In this document: piece after piece, positions 1 to 8,685 of the stretch
Numbering within the stretch: the first letter of the stretch is position 1
Layout of the letters: the number at the start of each line of letters is the position of its first letter
Source of the DNA: Vulcanimicrobiota bacterium
GTDB taxonomy: Bacteria; Vulcanimicrobiota; Vulcanimicrobiia; Eremiobacterales; Eremiobacteraceae
Length of the DNA stretch: 32,164 nt
Reading direction: 5' to 3'
Assembly (NCBI GenBank): GCA_014304875.1
Contig: JACRUD010000177.1
Span: 1 to 32,164 of the forward strand
Notes under the pieces: model-generated
The model's input: only the letters and a program-made list of their open reading frames with translations
What the model was told of the DNA's origin: nothing
The model's database searches: none
Position numbers and translations under genes: made by a program

Positions 1-995
1 GTCGACACCCGCGTTCTTGACGTTCAGGCGGCCGCGGCGCAGACCGTGCCGTTTTTCCGCTCCACCGTGAAGTCGCCCCTCGACGGTCAGACCTATCCGT
101 TCGAGATGGTCGGATCGAATCCGATCACGCAGAGACGCAGCACGACCGTAAAATACCTGCCGCTCTTGCTGAGGTTCCACTTTCCGGACGGTACGGTCTT
201 GGACCCCTCCAAGGCCGGCTGCAATGATTACTACTCCGTCGCCGACCGTTTCTTCGGGTCGCCGCTATTCGAGACGAGGGGACTGGTCGTCAAACGGTAC
301 GTACGTGGGCAACACGCAGTACGAAGATGCGTTTCAGCGCGCGAACTTCTGGAAGTATGTGCAAGGTTCTGACTTCCACGTGCTGCTAGCGCCGACCGCG
401 CAACCGCGGCTGATCGACGTCAATGCTCCAGCCGACTCCCAGACATTCGGCGGCGTATGCGCGGGTTCGAGTCATAACGTCGGAGCGATCGACATCAACG
501 AATACGACAACATCGTCACGCACTTGATCAACCGGTACGCGACTCCGAGCCAGCTGCCGATCGTCGCCTCATACAACATCGTCGAAACAGAAGGCGGCGG
601 CGGCTGGGTGATCGGCTACCACAGCGCTTACGCCCGGTCAAACGGGACGCAGACCTACACGATCGGCGCCTACACCGACCGCGGCATCTTTCAAACGCTT
701 GCCATATCGGACATCCACGCTTGGAGTCACGAGTTGGGCGAGTGGATGGACGATCCGTTCATCGACAAACACTCCGGCGTACGGCCACACCGGTCAGGTA
801 GCCACCTGCCAGAACGGCCTTGAAGTCGGCAATCCGTTGACCGGCACGGCGATCCCCGCGAAGTTCGAGGGCTTCACCTACCATCCTCAGGAGCTCGTGT
901 TCTTCTCGTGGTTCTACCGCACGCCGCCCACGGGCACCGGCGGCGAGTACTCGTTCAACGGGACGTTCGAGTCGGCTCAGCCGGCTTGTCACTAG
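1..995 (+). pseudogene. Secreted-type protein with HELGE motif, 5'-partial, two frameshifts
   Basis: The frame is already open at base 1, so the gene starts outside the window. The protein can be followed through three frames: frame 1 to about 279, frame 2 from about 280 to 767, frame 3 to the TAG at 993-995. Each switch falls at a short homopolymer. Removing one G from GGGG (278-281) joins the first two parts as FETRDWSSNGTY. Removing one A from AAA (767-769) joins the last two as PFIDNTPAYGHTGQ. The middle part carries SHELGEWMDDP, which looks like a zincin-type HExx(E/H) segment; metal binding and protease activity are not shown. The sequence is rich in Gly, Thr, Asn and aromatic residues, as in exported proteins, but the signal peptide would lie upstream. 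Either a recent pseudogene or two indel errors in the assembly. I do not recognise the family with certainty. Confidence 0.6.
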
Positions 996-1030
996 ACTAG
1001 CCATAGCGCCCGGCCAATAGGGTCGGACCC

Positions 1031-2233
1031 TTACACCGCAACGTTACGGCGAGCGGCGATTGGCAGCACGATCGCCGCGCCTGCGATGCAGACAGCCGCC
1101 GCAACCGCAAACGCAAGCGGCGCCCCGAATGCCTGCCAAAGAAGTCCCACGCCCGCGCTCGACGCGAAGTCGCCGACGCTATTGACGGCCGCCAGCGCAC
1201 CGAAGCCGGTGCCGCGGCGCTCGGCCGGCAGCAATTCGGTCGCAAACGTGCCTTCCATCGGCTCCAAAACAGCCGTGCTCATCGCCGAGACGGCGAAGGC
1301 TATTCCGACCGCTAGGACCGATGCCGAGCCTACCGCGACGAGCCCTGACACGATCGCGAAACCGCAAAACGATGCGACCAACAGCCGTCCGCTGCCGACC
1401 TTTTCGCTAAACACGCCGGCCGGGTAGGACAGCGCGGCTTGCACGATGTTGTGCATCAGGTAAAATGCGGTCGCGTAGATGATCGCGCGCACGGCGCCGA
1501 CCCGCGGCGTCAATGCGTGAATCGCCACCAGCACGAGCAGCGTCTGTGAGAAGTTGCCGACTCCGAAAATGCCCGCACCGACCAGATAGCGTTTGAAAGT
1601 ATTGGGCAAACCGGCTAGCGCGATGTGCAGCGCTTGGCGCGGCGGCACGGTGCGCGGCCGCTCGCGCACGAAGAAATACAGCACGCCCGCAAGCAAACCG
1701 GGGATGAGACCGAATGCGATCGCGGTGCGCACCGGAACATGGGCCGCCACCATGGCCATCGCTGCGGCCGGCCCGATCACCGCCCCGACCGTGTCGAGCG
1801 CGCGCTGAAAACCAAAGGCGCGGTTGACGAACGCGGGGTCGGTGTCGTCGACAAGCAGCGTGTCGCGAATCGGGCTGCGAAATCCGCGGCATATCCAGGC
1901 GAGGGATCGAAATGCCAGGACAGCGGGGATGCTCGCGGCCAGCGCGATCGCCGGCATGAATATCCCAAGGCCGAAATAGCCGCCCGCAGTCCATGCGCGG
2001 CGATGCGCCGTGCGGTCGGCGAGCGTGCCGCCCCACAGTTTGAAGACCGCGGCCAGCCCGTCGGCCAGTCCCTCGATGAGCCCGAGCGCAGCCGCGCCAC
2101 CGCCCAGCGAGGTGACGAGCGCAGGCAGCAGCGGAATAATGCCTTCGTAGCAGGCATCGGCGAGCAGACTTGCGATCCCGATGGCCAGAACCGTCTGCGT
2201 CAGCCACGCTCGGCGGCTTACCGTCACGCTCAT
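1031..2233 (-). CDS. MFS transporter
   Basis: A 400-aa inner-membrane protein with about 12 hydrophobic segments, the usual size for a major facilitator. The loop between helices 2 and 3 carries GGTLADRTAHRR (about residues 68-79), a good match to the MFS signature G-x-x-x-D-R-x-x-R-R. The N-terminal pattern ADACYEGIIPLLP, followed by LGLIEGLADGL and a GGYFGLG-like helix, resembles the uncharacterised MFS branch that usually reads LTDISSEMIYPLLP. The substrate cannot be told from sequence. The ATG at 2233 has no clear ribosome site. The gene is divergent from the peptide-binding lipoprotein, with only about 70 bp between them, so the two may share a regulatory region. Its 3' end converges on the frameshifted gene, leaving 35 bp between the stops. 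Confidence 0.85.
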   Translation of the reverse strand: MSVTVSRRAWLTQTVLAIGIASLLADACYEGIIPLLPALVTSLGGGAAALGLIEGLADGLAAVFKLWGGTLADRTAHRRAWTAGGYFGLGIFMPAIALAASIPAVLAFRSLAWICRGFRSPIRDTLLVDDTDPAFVNRAFGFQRALDTVGAVIGPAAAMAMVAAHVPVRTAIAFGLIPGLLAGVLYFFVRERPRTVPPRQALHIALAGLPNTFKRYLVGAGIFGVGNFSQTLLVLVAIHALTPRVGAVRAIIYATAFYLMHNIVQAALSYPAGVFSEKVGSGRLLVASFCGFAIVSGLVAVGSASVLAVGIAFAVSAMSTAVLEPMEGTFATELLPAERRGTGFGALAAVNSVGDFASSAGVGLLWQAFGAPLAFAVAAAVCIAGAAIVLPIAARRNVAV

Positions 2234-2305
2234 GGCTGCCGCTTATTTCCGTTTCGTTTCATTCCCTACGCGGTGCGAGCACGCCGAGCCGCGAACGGAC
2301 GTGTC

Positions 2306-3925
2306 GTGCGATGCGCCCTCTATGTCATCTCCTACGCGGCAGCCGCCTGTGCGTTGTGTTTGTCGGCGTGCGAGCCGGCGCACCTGGCATCGCAGCAGCG
2401 GCCGCAAGCATCGAGCATCGCGTTCAATATCTCCGAAGAGCCGCACAGCCTCAATCCGATTCTGGCGCAAAACGACGACGAACGCCAGATCGCCCATTTG
2501 ATGTTCGACTTATTGCTGGACGTCGACGCAAACGGCCGCCAGATTCCCGGGCTCGCCGTCGCGGTTCCTGATGGCAAAAATGGCGGAGTGAGCCGCGACG
2601 GCCGCACCATTACCTACCATCTGCGCCGCGGCCTTTTTTGGCAGGATGGCGCGCCGCTCACTTCGCGCGACGTGCGCTTCACCTGGCACGCGATCATGGC
2701 CAAAGAGAATGACGTGCAAAGCGTACATGGGTACGACATCATCACGGCGATCGACACACCTGACGACGACACAGCCATCATACACTTGGCGCATGCCTGG
2801 GCGCCGGCAGTGGCGACGTTCTTCACCTACGGCACCAACCCCATGCCGATCGTCCCCGCGCATTTGCTGGAGGGCAAAGGGTCGCTGCGCGAATCGGATT
2901 TCAATTCGCATCCGGTTGGCAGCGGGCCGTACACGTTGCGCGCGTGGGACCGCGGCAACCGGCTGACGTTTAAGGCTAATCGGCGCTACTTTCGGGGTGC
3001 TCCCAAGACGGAGACTATCGTCGCGCAAGAGGTAACCGATCTCAATACCGATTTGACCATGCTGCGCGGCGGTCAGCTCGACTGGTCCCTGTTGTCGCCG
3101 GCGCAACGTCTTTCGCTCGCGGCAGCTCGCGGGCTGCACTTCGTCTACGCGCCCTTTTCAGGCTTTGGCGCGATCGCGTTCAACTGCCGACAGGCTCCCT
3201 TCGTCGATGTGCGGATGCGCCGCGCACTCGCTCAAGCGATCGACCGCCGGCGCTTGAGCGACAGCATCACCAGGGGGCAGTATCCGGTCACAGACAGCGA
3301 TCAGCCGGCGTTTTCTTGGGCGTTGGATCCGGCGGTGCGCCTGCCGCCTTACGACCCGGCTGCGGCGGACCGGTCGTTGGACGCGCTGGGCTGGCCCCGG
3401 GCACGCGACGGCATGCGGCGCAAACAGGGCCGCGCGCTGAACGTCGTCTTCGTCACGTTTCCCGAAGGCGACACGGCTGTGCGGACGGCCGAGTACGTGC
3501 AGCAGATGCTGCGCGAGCGCGGCATCGCGGTGAGCGTGAAAAAGGTCACCGTGACGCAATTCTACCTGCCGAGATCCGAACACGGCTTGCTGATGAGCGG
3601 CGGCTTCGACATGGCCTACATCGCCTGGCGCACCGGCGAAGATCCAGACGACTCCGACGTGGTCACCTGCCGGGGTCCGGCCAACTACGCGGGCTACTGC
3701 AGTCCCAGCGTTGACGCCCTCGAACGGCGCGCTGTCACGACAGACGATCGCGGCGCACGCAGGGCTCTCTATTTCCGCATTCAGCGCGCGCTGGCTACGG
3801 ACGTGCCGTACGACTACCTGTACGCGCCGCGGTACAGCTTCGCCGCCCGCGATGGCTTGCGCGGCTTCGACCCATCGCCCCTATCGCCGACCTGGAACGC
3901 GTATGCGTGGTCGATGATGCGCTGA
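2306..3925 (+). CDS. ABC transporter substrate-binding lipoprotein, family 5 (peptide/nickel type)
   Basis: About 539 aa. Family 5 solute-binding proteins capture oligopeptides or similar ligands and hand them to an ABC permease; this one would be lipid-anchored. I chose the GTG at 2306 because it gives a short basic start and a hydrophobic segment ending in the lipobox LSAC (Cys22). A GTG at 2273 would only lengthen the n-region. The open frame runs much further upstream, but that part is antisense to the MFS gene and reads like non-coding Arg-rich sequence. Family features include SLNPILAQND near the N-terminus, LRRGLFWQDGAPLTSRDVRFTW, the GSGPYTLRAWDRGNRLTFKAN region and VRMRRALAQAIDRRRL. 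No permease or ATPase gene for a peptide ABC importer is adjacent, so it must work with components encoded elsewhere or act as an orphan receptor. Confidence 0.85.
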   Translation: MRCALYVISYAAAACALCLSACEPAHLASQQRPQASSIAFNISEEPHSLNPILAQNDDERQIAHLMFDLLLDVDANGRQIPGLAVAVPDGKNGGVSRDGRTITYHLRRGLFWQDGAPLTSRDVRFTWHAIMAKENDVQSVHGYDIITAIDTPDDDTAIIHLAHAWAPAVATFFTYGTNPMPIVPAHLLEGKGSLRESDFNSHPVGSGPYTLRAWDRGNRLTFKANRRYFRGAPKTETIVAQEVTDLNTDLTMLRGGQLDWSLLSPAQRLSLAAARGLHFVYAPFSGFGAIAFNCRQAPFVDVRMRRALAQAIDRRRLSDSITRGQYPVTDSDQPAFSWALDPAVRLPPYDPAAADRSLDALGWPRARDGMRRKQGRALNVVFVTFPEGDTAVRTAEYVQQMLRERGIAVSVKKVTVTQFYLPRSEHGLLMSGGFDMAYIAWRTGEDPDDSDVVTCRGPANYAGYCSPSVDALERRAVTTDDRGARRALYFRIQRALATDVPYDYLYAPRYSFAARDGLRGFDPSPLSPTWNAYAWSMMR

Positions 3926-3936
3926 ACGACCTAAGC

Positions 3937-3965
3937 TTGACTACGCTGATATATACATGTATCAT
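3937..3965 (+). promoter_or_regulatory. Sigma70-like promoter with internal palindrome
   Basis: TTGACT (3937-3942) and TATCAT (3960-3965) are separated by exactly 17 bp, a strong match to the housekeeping promoter. A perfect 10-bp palindrome, ATACATGTAT (3953-3962), overlaps the -10 box and could be an operator. No large gene lies downstream on this strand before the ABC-F gene, which runs the other way. The nearest candidate is a 32-codon Arg/His-rich frame at 4040-4138, preceded by GGAAGGA at 4024-4030 with a 9-nt spacer. A small RNA is equally possible. Confidence 0.5.
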
Positions 3966-4049
3966 GGCGCTGTCGGCAGCACGTCTACATAAGACAGGCT
4001 GCTCATGCCATTTCAGTTAGTCGGGAAGGATCGTTTCATATGACGTGGC

Positions 4050-4217
4050 TCAAGTCGCGGACCTTCTGCCGATCTCATAGCCGTAACCATCGATCGTCGA
4101 TGACACATGCGAACCGTCCCACGTGTCACCGACCTTGAGCGGCAAGTACGCTGCGGGCTGGACGATGGTCGGGTCGAAAGGACATTTCGTGGAAGGCAAC
4201 TTTCGCCGACACGCCGT
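4050..4217 (-). pseudogene. Possible remnant of a secreted-protein gene
   Basis: This open stretch on the minus strand has no start codon preceded by an SD site and ends at TGA (4050-4052). The conceptual peptide includes CPFDPTIVQPAAYLPL followed by KVGDTWDGSHVSSTIDGYGYE. This composition reads like a folded extracellular domain rather than random frame, and the YLPLKVGDTW-like turn is common in exported beta proteins. An in-frame TAA lies just upstream at 4218-4220. It could be the decayed 3' end of a gene or a chance frame. The rest of 3926-4507 (580 bp) holds the promoter described above and nothing else I can support as coding. Confidence 0.22.
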
Positions 4218-4507
4218 TTATGACCGGAACGGTACGCGCTTTCTCGCTGCGCTTGCGAGGGAGCTTTTCGGAGCGTGAAACAGCGGCAGACATCGAGGCA
4301 TCAGCAGCGTTCGGCCGGAGCGGCGGCGCCATGGAGTTTCTCGCGGGCCTGCGTTCGATAAACTATCCGCAACTACGTGTATGGACGGCCGCCGGACAGC
4401 AAATCGGGTTAGGCCCTACCCTCGCGCGCTATCGGTTTGGTCCGAAAGTTAGGTAGACGCAAAGCGGCCTCATCGGCCCGCACGGCTTCCGTCCCGCGCG
4501 CTTTGGA

Positions 4508-6439
4508 TCAGCGCTCGGCTAGCGTCTCCAGCGCTTCAAGCGCCGATTCCCACGCTTCCATTTGCACGTTGAATCGCTGCGTGACATCGTCCAACTCCGA
4601 TTTCAATACCGCGACGCGCTGCTTGTCGCCGTACAAGCCGGGGTTGGCGAATTCATATTCCAGCTCTAACCGTCTGGCGTCCAAGGCGGCGACGTCTGCT
4701 TCGAGTTCGGCCAGATCGCGCTCCAAGCGCGCTTGTTGTTTCTCGCGCGCTGGAGGTGACGGCTTTCTCGCAGCCTTGCGCTCGGGGGTCGCAACGGCGT
4801 TTGACGGCGTTTCGCCGCGCTCGCGGCGCTCGTAATCATCGTAACCGCCGCTCAGGACACTCCAGGCGCCGTCGGCCAGCGACAAAACGCGCTGCGTGAG
4901 GCGCCGCAGCAAGTAACGATCGTGTGAGACGGCCAGCATCGCTCCCTCATACTCGTTTAAGACGCTTTCCAGCGCCTCCCGGCTGGCGATGTCTAAATCG
5001 TTGGTCGGCTCGTCCAACAACAGGCAATCCGCGTCTTGCGCCATCAGCCGAGCGAGCATGATTCGTCGTCGTTCGCCGCCGGAGAATGACTCCACCGGCT
5101 TATCCGCGGAGTCGCCTCCCAAGCCAAGTCGGCCGAGCAGCGCGCGCGCGCGTTGCGGAGTGACGGGCGCAGCTTCCATGACGCCGCCGACTGCACTGAC
5201 CCCCGCCCGTAATTCCGCCTCGGCATCTTGGGAAAAGTAAGCTACCTTGAGGCCGCTTCCCAAACGCACGCTACCCGCATCAGGCGCCACTAGCCCCGCG
5301 ACGATTTTGAGCAACGTCGACTTGCCCGAGCCGTTGGGGCCGACGACCGCCATCCGTTCACCGCGCGCCACGTCCAGCGATAGATCGCAGAAAAGCTTGG
5401 CGCCGTAGGACTTGGCCAGTCCATCCATGGCGATCGCGATGCCCCGCGTGCTCTTGCGCGCTGCGGTCAGCGCGACGTTGAACGTGTGCTTGGATTGCTT
5501 CGGCTGGACCGCGGGTTCGACGCGCGCAAGAAGCTTTTCACGGCTATGCACCTGGACGTAGTTATGAGAACCGTGGGTGCGCAGTTCCGCGATCACCGCG
5601 CGCCGGCGCTTTTCTTCCGCCGATGCCTTGGCGAAATCACGCTGCGACTGCTCCACGCGCTCCTGCTTCTCACAAACATAGGCGGTATACGCGTTCCGCG
5701 CCGGTTTGTAGACGTGTAGCCCGCCGCCTTCGATCTCCCACACGGTGTCGGCGACGCGGTCGATGAAATACCGGTCGTGCGACACGAGCAAGAACGAGCG
5801 CGGGTCGGCGATGATAAGGTCCTCGAGCCAGCGCACGGTCTGGATATCCAGATGGTTGGTCGGCTCGTCCAGCAGCAAAAAATCCGGCTCTTCGAGCAGC
5901 ACGCGCGCGATGCTCGCTCGCGTGCGCTGGCCGCCCGAAAACTCGGCGATCGGCCGCCTCAAGTCGGCGGCTTCGAACCCCAACGCTTTCAACATCGCGC
6001 GCATATGCCGTTCCAGCCCTTCGCCGCCATGCCGCTCAAAGGTCTCGCGCGCGACGGCGTACTTGCGGAACAGCTCGTCCTGCACCGCCGCGTCAGCGCG
6101 CTCGGCGCTGGCGCTGATAGCCTCTTCTAGTTCTCGGACTCGCCGCTCGTCGGAGCGGATGTGCGCGAAAGCAGCGTCGAGCAGGCCATGAAGGGTGGCG
6201 CCGGATGCGGCCTCTTCGGCCTGCGCGAGATAACCGGCGCGTGCGCCGCGGGCGTACCCGATCTCGCCTTGTTCCGGCCGATCGATGCGGGCCAGCAGCC
6301 GCAGCAAGGACGATTTGCCGGCGCCGTTGTCGCCGACGAGCGCGATCTTCTCCTTGTCGCGCAGCACGCCGGACGCTCCGGAGAATATCCGCCGGCCCCC
6401 GTAATGCTTGTCCAGGCCGGTGAAGCGAAGCCACTCCAT
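4508..6439 (-). CDS. ABC-F family ATPase (duplicated ATP-binding cassettes)
   Basis: A 643-aa soluble protein with two ABC domains and no membrane segments. Cassette 1 has Walker A GDNGAGKS (36-43), signature SGGQ (168-171) and Walker B LLLDEPTNHLD (188-198). Cassette 2 has GPNGSGKS (367-374), SGGE (453-456) and LLLDEPTNDLD (473-483). A charged linker of about 80 residues separates them, as expected for the P-site tRNA interaction motif of ABC-F proteins. Residues from about 560 to the end form a charged, heptad-like coiled coil, as in Uup and YdiF types. ABC-F proteins act on the ribosome, as translation factors or in antibiotic resistance; which applies here is not visible. It is the last gene of a minus-strand cluster, and the 64-aa gene ends 13 bp upstream of its start. 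Confidence 0.9.
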   Translation of the reverse strand: MEWLRFTGLDKHYGGRRIFSGASGVLRDKEKIALVGDNGAGKSSLLRLLARIDRPEQGEIGYARGARAGYLAQAEEAASGATLHGLLDAAFAHIRSDERRVRELEEAISASAERADAAVQDELFRKYAVARETFERHGGEGLERHMRAMLKALGFEAADLRRPIAEFSGGQRTRASIARVLLEEPDFLLLDEPTNHLDIQTVRWLEDLIIADPRSFLLVSHDRYFIDRVADTVWEIEGGGLHVYKPARNAYTAYVCEKQERVEQSQRDFAKASAEEKRRRAVIAELRTHGSHNYVQVHSREKLLARVEPAVQPKQSKHTFNVALTAARKSTRGIAIAMDGLAKSYGAKLFCDLSLDVARGERMAVVGPNGSGKSTLLKIVAGLVAPDAGSVRLGSGLKVAYFSQDAEAELRAGVSAVGGVMEAAPVTPQRARALLGRLGLGGDSADKPVESFSGGERRRIMLARLMAQDADCLLLDEPTNDLDIASREALESVLNEYEGAMLAVSHDRYLLRRLTQRVLSLADGAWSVLSGGYDDYERRERGETPSNAVATPERKAARKPSPPAREKQQARLERDLAELEADVAALDARRLELEYEFANPGLYGDKQRVAVLKSELDDVTQRFNVQMEAWESALEALETLAER

Positions 6440-6452
6440 CGTTTAGGATCGG

Positions 6453-6647
6453 CTACTTCGCCGCGCCCCAGTCAAAACGGCTTACATCTCCGGACAACGG
6501 CGTGACGGCACCGTCGACCGAAATGGCGGCTCGCACGGGATCGTTGCCGCGCAGCTCGACGAAGACGTTCCCGTTGGCCGCCGTGCCCATCACGACGAAT
6601 CCGAAGCGTTGAAACTTCTTGACGATCGCACGCTGCTTTTCAGACAT
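6453..6647 (-). CDS. Small hypothetical protein (64 aa)
   Basis: This short gene sits between the S9 peptidase (stop 15 bp upstream) and the ABC-F gene (13 bp downstream), all on the same strand, so it is probably co-transcribed. The protein starts with a basic helix-like stretch (MSEKQRAIVKKFQRFGFVV) and continues with alternating hydrophobic residues, suggesting a small alpha/beta cytoplasmic protein. There is no signal peptide or membrane segment. The ribosome site is weak (GGACGTGAAG upstream), so it may rely on coupling to the gene before it. I do not recognise the family. Tight packing and even amino-acid composition make it more likely real than not. Confidence 0.6.
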   Translation of the reverse strand: MSEKQRAIVKKFQRFGFVVMGTAANGNVFVELRGNDPVRAAISVDGAVTPLSGDVSRFDWGAAK

Positions 6648-6662
6648 GTTACTTCACGTCCG

Positions 6663-8678
6663 TCACTTCAGGTATCTGTCGAACCAGCCGACGATGCGTT
6701 GTGCCCTGTCGCGGACGTGCTCCGGCTTTGCGATCCTATGACCCTCGTCGGGATAGATGACCAATTCCGTCGGAACGCCGAGCGTTTTGAGCGCGTGCCA
6801 AAACTCGTACGACTGCGGCGCCGGCACTTCGGCATCGCGCTCGCCCTGAAGCATAAGGGTCGGCGTCTTGACGTTCTTGATGAACGTCATCGGAGAGCTT
6901 CGCGCGTAGACCGCCGGGTCATCGTACACGCTCGCTCCGAAGTACGGGATCATCCATTGGTCGATGCCGTTTTCCCCGTAATAACTCTGCCAGTTGGCCA
7001 GTCCCGCGCCGGCCACGGCCGCACGGAAGCGATCGGTCTGCGTCACCGCCCACATCGTCATGTATCCGCCGTAGCTCCAGCCGAAGATGCCGACCCGGGC
7101 CGGGTCCACCGGAACGCGGGCAGTCACGGCGTTGACGCCCGCCATGATATCGCGAAAGTCACCGTAACCGAAGTCCTTGACGTTGGCCTGCGTAAACGAC
7201 TCGCCTTGCCCGAAGCTGCCGCGCGGGTTGGGTAGGAAAACGAAGTATCCCTGGCTCGCCAGCAGACCGTTGAAGTTGCCGGGCCAACCCGCAACGTTTG
7301 CGGCGGCCGGCCCGCCGTGGACGACGACGACCATCGGATAGCGCTTTGCGGGATCGAATCCGAGCGGATACAAAAGCCAGCCTTGCACGCGCAGAGCATC
7401 GCTGGACCATTGGAGGCTGCGCGCCTCGCCCCACTGGGGCCGCAGAACATCGTTGCCGTGGGTCATCTGACTCCACGATGCGATGCGCCCCGCCCATACC
7501 TCCGGGGGTCTTTCGAACGAACTCCGTACGGCGGCGAAATCATCACCGTTGCGCGCCACGCTTAAGCCCGGACCGTCCTGGGCCGTCATCACTTCGGGAC
7601 GGCTCCACTTCGTCGCGATACTGCCTGTCGCGGCGTCAACGGTTGCAAACGCGAACAGGCCGTTCGCATTCTGGGAAAAGATTATGCGCTGGGAGGCGGC
7701 CGGATCCCACGCAAGCCATGTCGCGGACGCCTGCATTCCGGGCGTGATGTCTTTGGGCTGGCCCCCCTCGGCCGGCACCGTGAAGATGTCGCCGCCGGTC
7801 GAACCCTCGTCGCTCATGATCCCGCCGATGTACGCGATCGATCGTCCGTCCGGAGACCAGCGCGGGTCTGCGATCTGCAGCGGCGGCTTCAAAATCGTCC
7901 GCGCCTGACCCGAAGAGACCGAAAAGGAATACAAGCTCGCGATCCACCAGTTGTTGTCGCCGCTGCCCGCAGCAGCTGAAGCGGCGAAGTTTCTCCCGTC
8001 CGGCGACCAATCGTACTCGTAGACGTACAGACCGGCGGGAGAAACGCGCCGTAGTTGTGCCGTCGCGACGTCGATAACTGCGATGCGCTGCTCGTAGACC
8101 TTCGATTCCACGACGCCTGCGTCGCGCGCCGTTGGCGCGAGCGGTCCCGGCGTCTTCGGCGCGTCTTCGATGAACAAGAAGGCGATGGACTTCCCGTCGG
8201 GAGACCAGCGCGCATCGCTCACATCGCCTTTGATTGCGGTCAATCTGCGAGCCGCGCCGGACCTCGAGTCGGCGACGTAGATCTGCGCTTGCACACTCGA
8301 ACCCGGCGTCGCGACAAACGCGATGTGTTTGCTGTCCGGGGACCACGAGACCCCTTGCTCCCCATGCTCTTTACCGTCCTGCGCGGCGCGGATGCGGCGT
8401 ACCGAAGCGCCGGCCGAGCGCACTTGGGCGACGAATAAACCCATGCGCGACGCGCCGGCGTTGCCAAAGGGAATCGATTCGACCCAAGCAACGCGCCGGC
8501 CGTCGGGGGAGATAGCGACGCCGGGATACGTATGGACGGCAGCCTGCTGCTCCAGCACCTTGACGATCGAGGGATTCTGTAAACCGGCTTTCGCGCTGGA
8601 TGCGTCGGACAGAGCGGCCGCTGCCGACCACAGCGCGGTCGCCGCCGCTAAAGCCGGGCGCATCCCAATGGCTGTCAT
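6663..8678 (-). CDS. Exported S9 family serine peptidase (prolyl oligopeptidase type)
   Basis: 671 aa. The N-terminus has a Sec-like signal peptide ending near SSAKA. The first two thirds are a beta-propeller with repeated (W)SPDG/(W)SPDS units, such as SWSPDSKHIAF, RWSPDGKSIAF, DWSPDGRNFAA and RWSPDGRSIAYIG. The C-terminal alpha/beta-hydrolase domain begins around VVVVHGGPAA. The predicted triad is Ser535 in GWSYGG, Asp615 in GERDAEVP and His647 in DEGHRI. The family includes dipeptidyl and acylaminoacyl peptidases that cut short peptides admitted through the propeller. It starts only 7 bp after the transketolase stop and has no clear SD site, so it is probably coupled. A second ATG at 8663 would give a slightly shorter signal peptide. 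Probably periplasmic, processing imported peptides. Confidence 0.88.
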   Translation of the reverse strand: MTAIGMRPALAAATALWSAAAALSDASSAKAGLQNPSIVKVLEQQAAVHTYPGVAISPDGRRVAWVESIPFGNAGASRMGLFVAQVRSAGASVRRIRAAQDGKEHGEQGVSWSPDSKHIAFVATPGSSVQAQIYVADSRSGAARRLTAIKGDVSDARWSPDGKSIAFLFIEDAPKTPGPLAPTARDAGVVESKVYEQRIAVIDVATAQLRRVSPAGLYVYEYDWSPDGRNFAASAAAGSGDNNWWIASLYSFSVSSGQARTILKPPLQIADPRWSPDGRSIAYIGGIMSDEGSTGGDIFTVPAEGGQPKDITPGMQASATWLAWDPAASQRIIFSQNANGLFAFATVDAATGSIATKWSRPEVMTAQDGPGLSVARNGDDFAAVRSSFERPPEVWAGRIASWSQMTHGNDVLRPQWGEARSLQWSSDALRVQGWLLYPLGFDPAKRYPMVVVVHGGPAAANVAGWPGNFNGLLASQGYFVFLPNPRGSFGQGESFTQANVKDFGYGDFRDIMAGVNAVTARVPVDPARVGIFGWSYGGYMTMWAVTQTDRFRAAVAGAGLANWQSYYGENGIDQWMIPYFGASVYDDPAVYARSSPMTFIKNVKTPTLMLQGERDAEVPAPQSYEFWHALKTLGVPTELVIYPDEGHRIAKPEHVRDRAQRIVGWFDRYLK

Positions 8679-8685
8679 CGTTTCG

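Noticed and set aside
1018-1031. Hairpin AGGGT-CGG-ACCCT between convergent genes
   Set aside because: Only 5 bp of stem and no T-run; not convincing as a terminator.
1625-2305. N-terminal extension of the peptide-binding protein
   Set aside because: It is antisense to the MFS gene and Arg-rich. The lipobox near the GTG at 2306 marks the true start.
4220-4456. Possible 78-aa gene on the plus strand
   Set aside because: No ribosome site, no recognisable features; composition fits a random frame.
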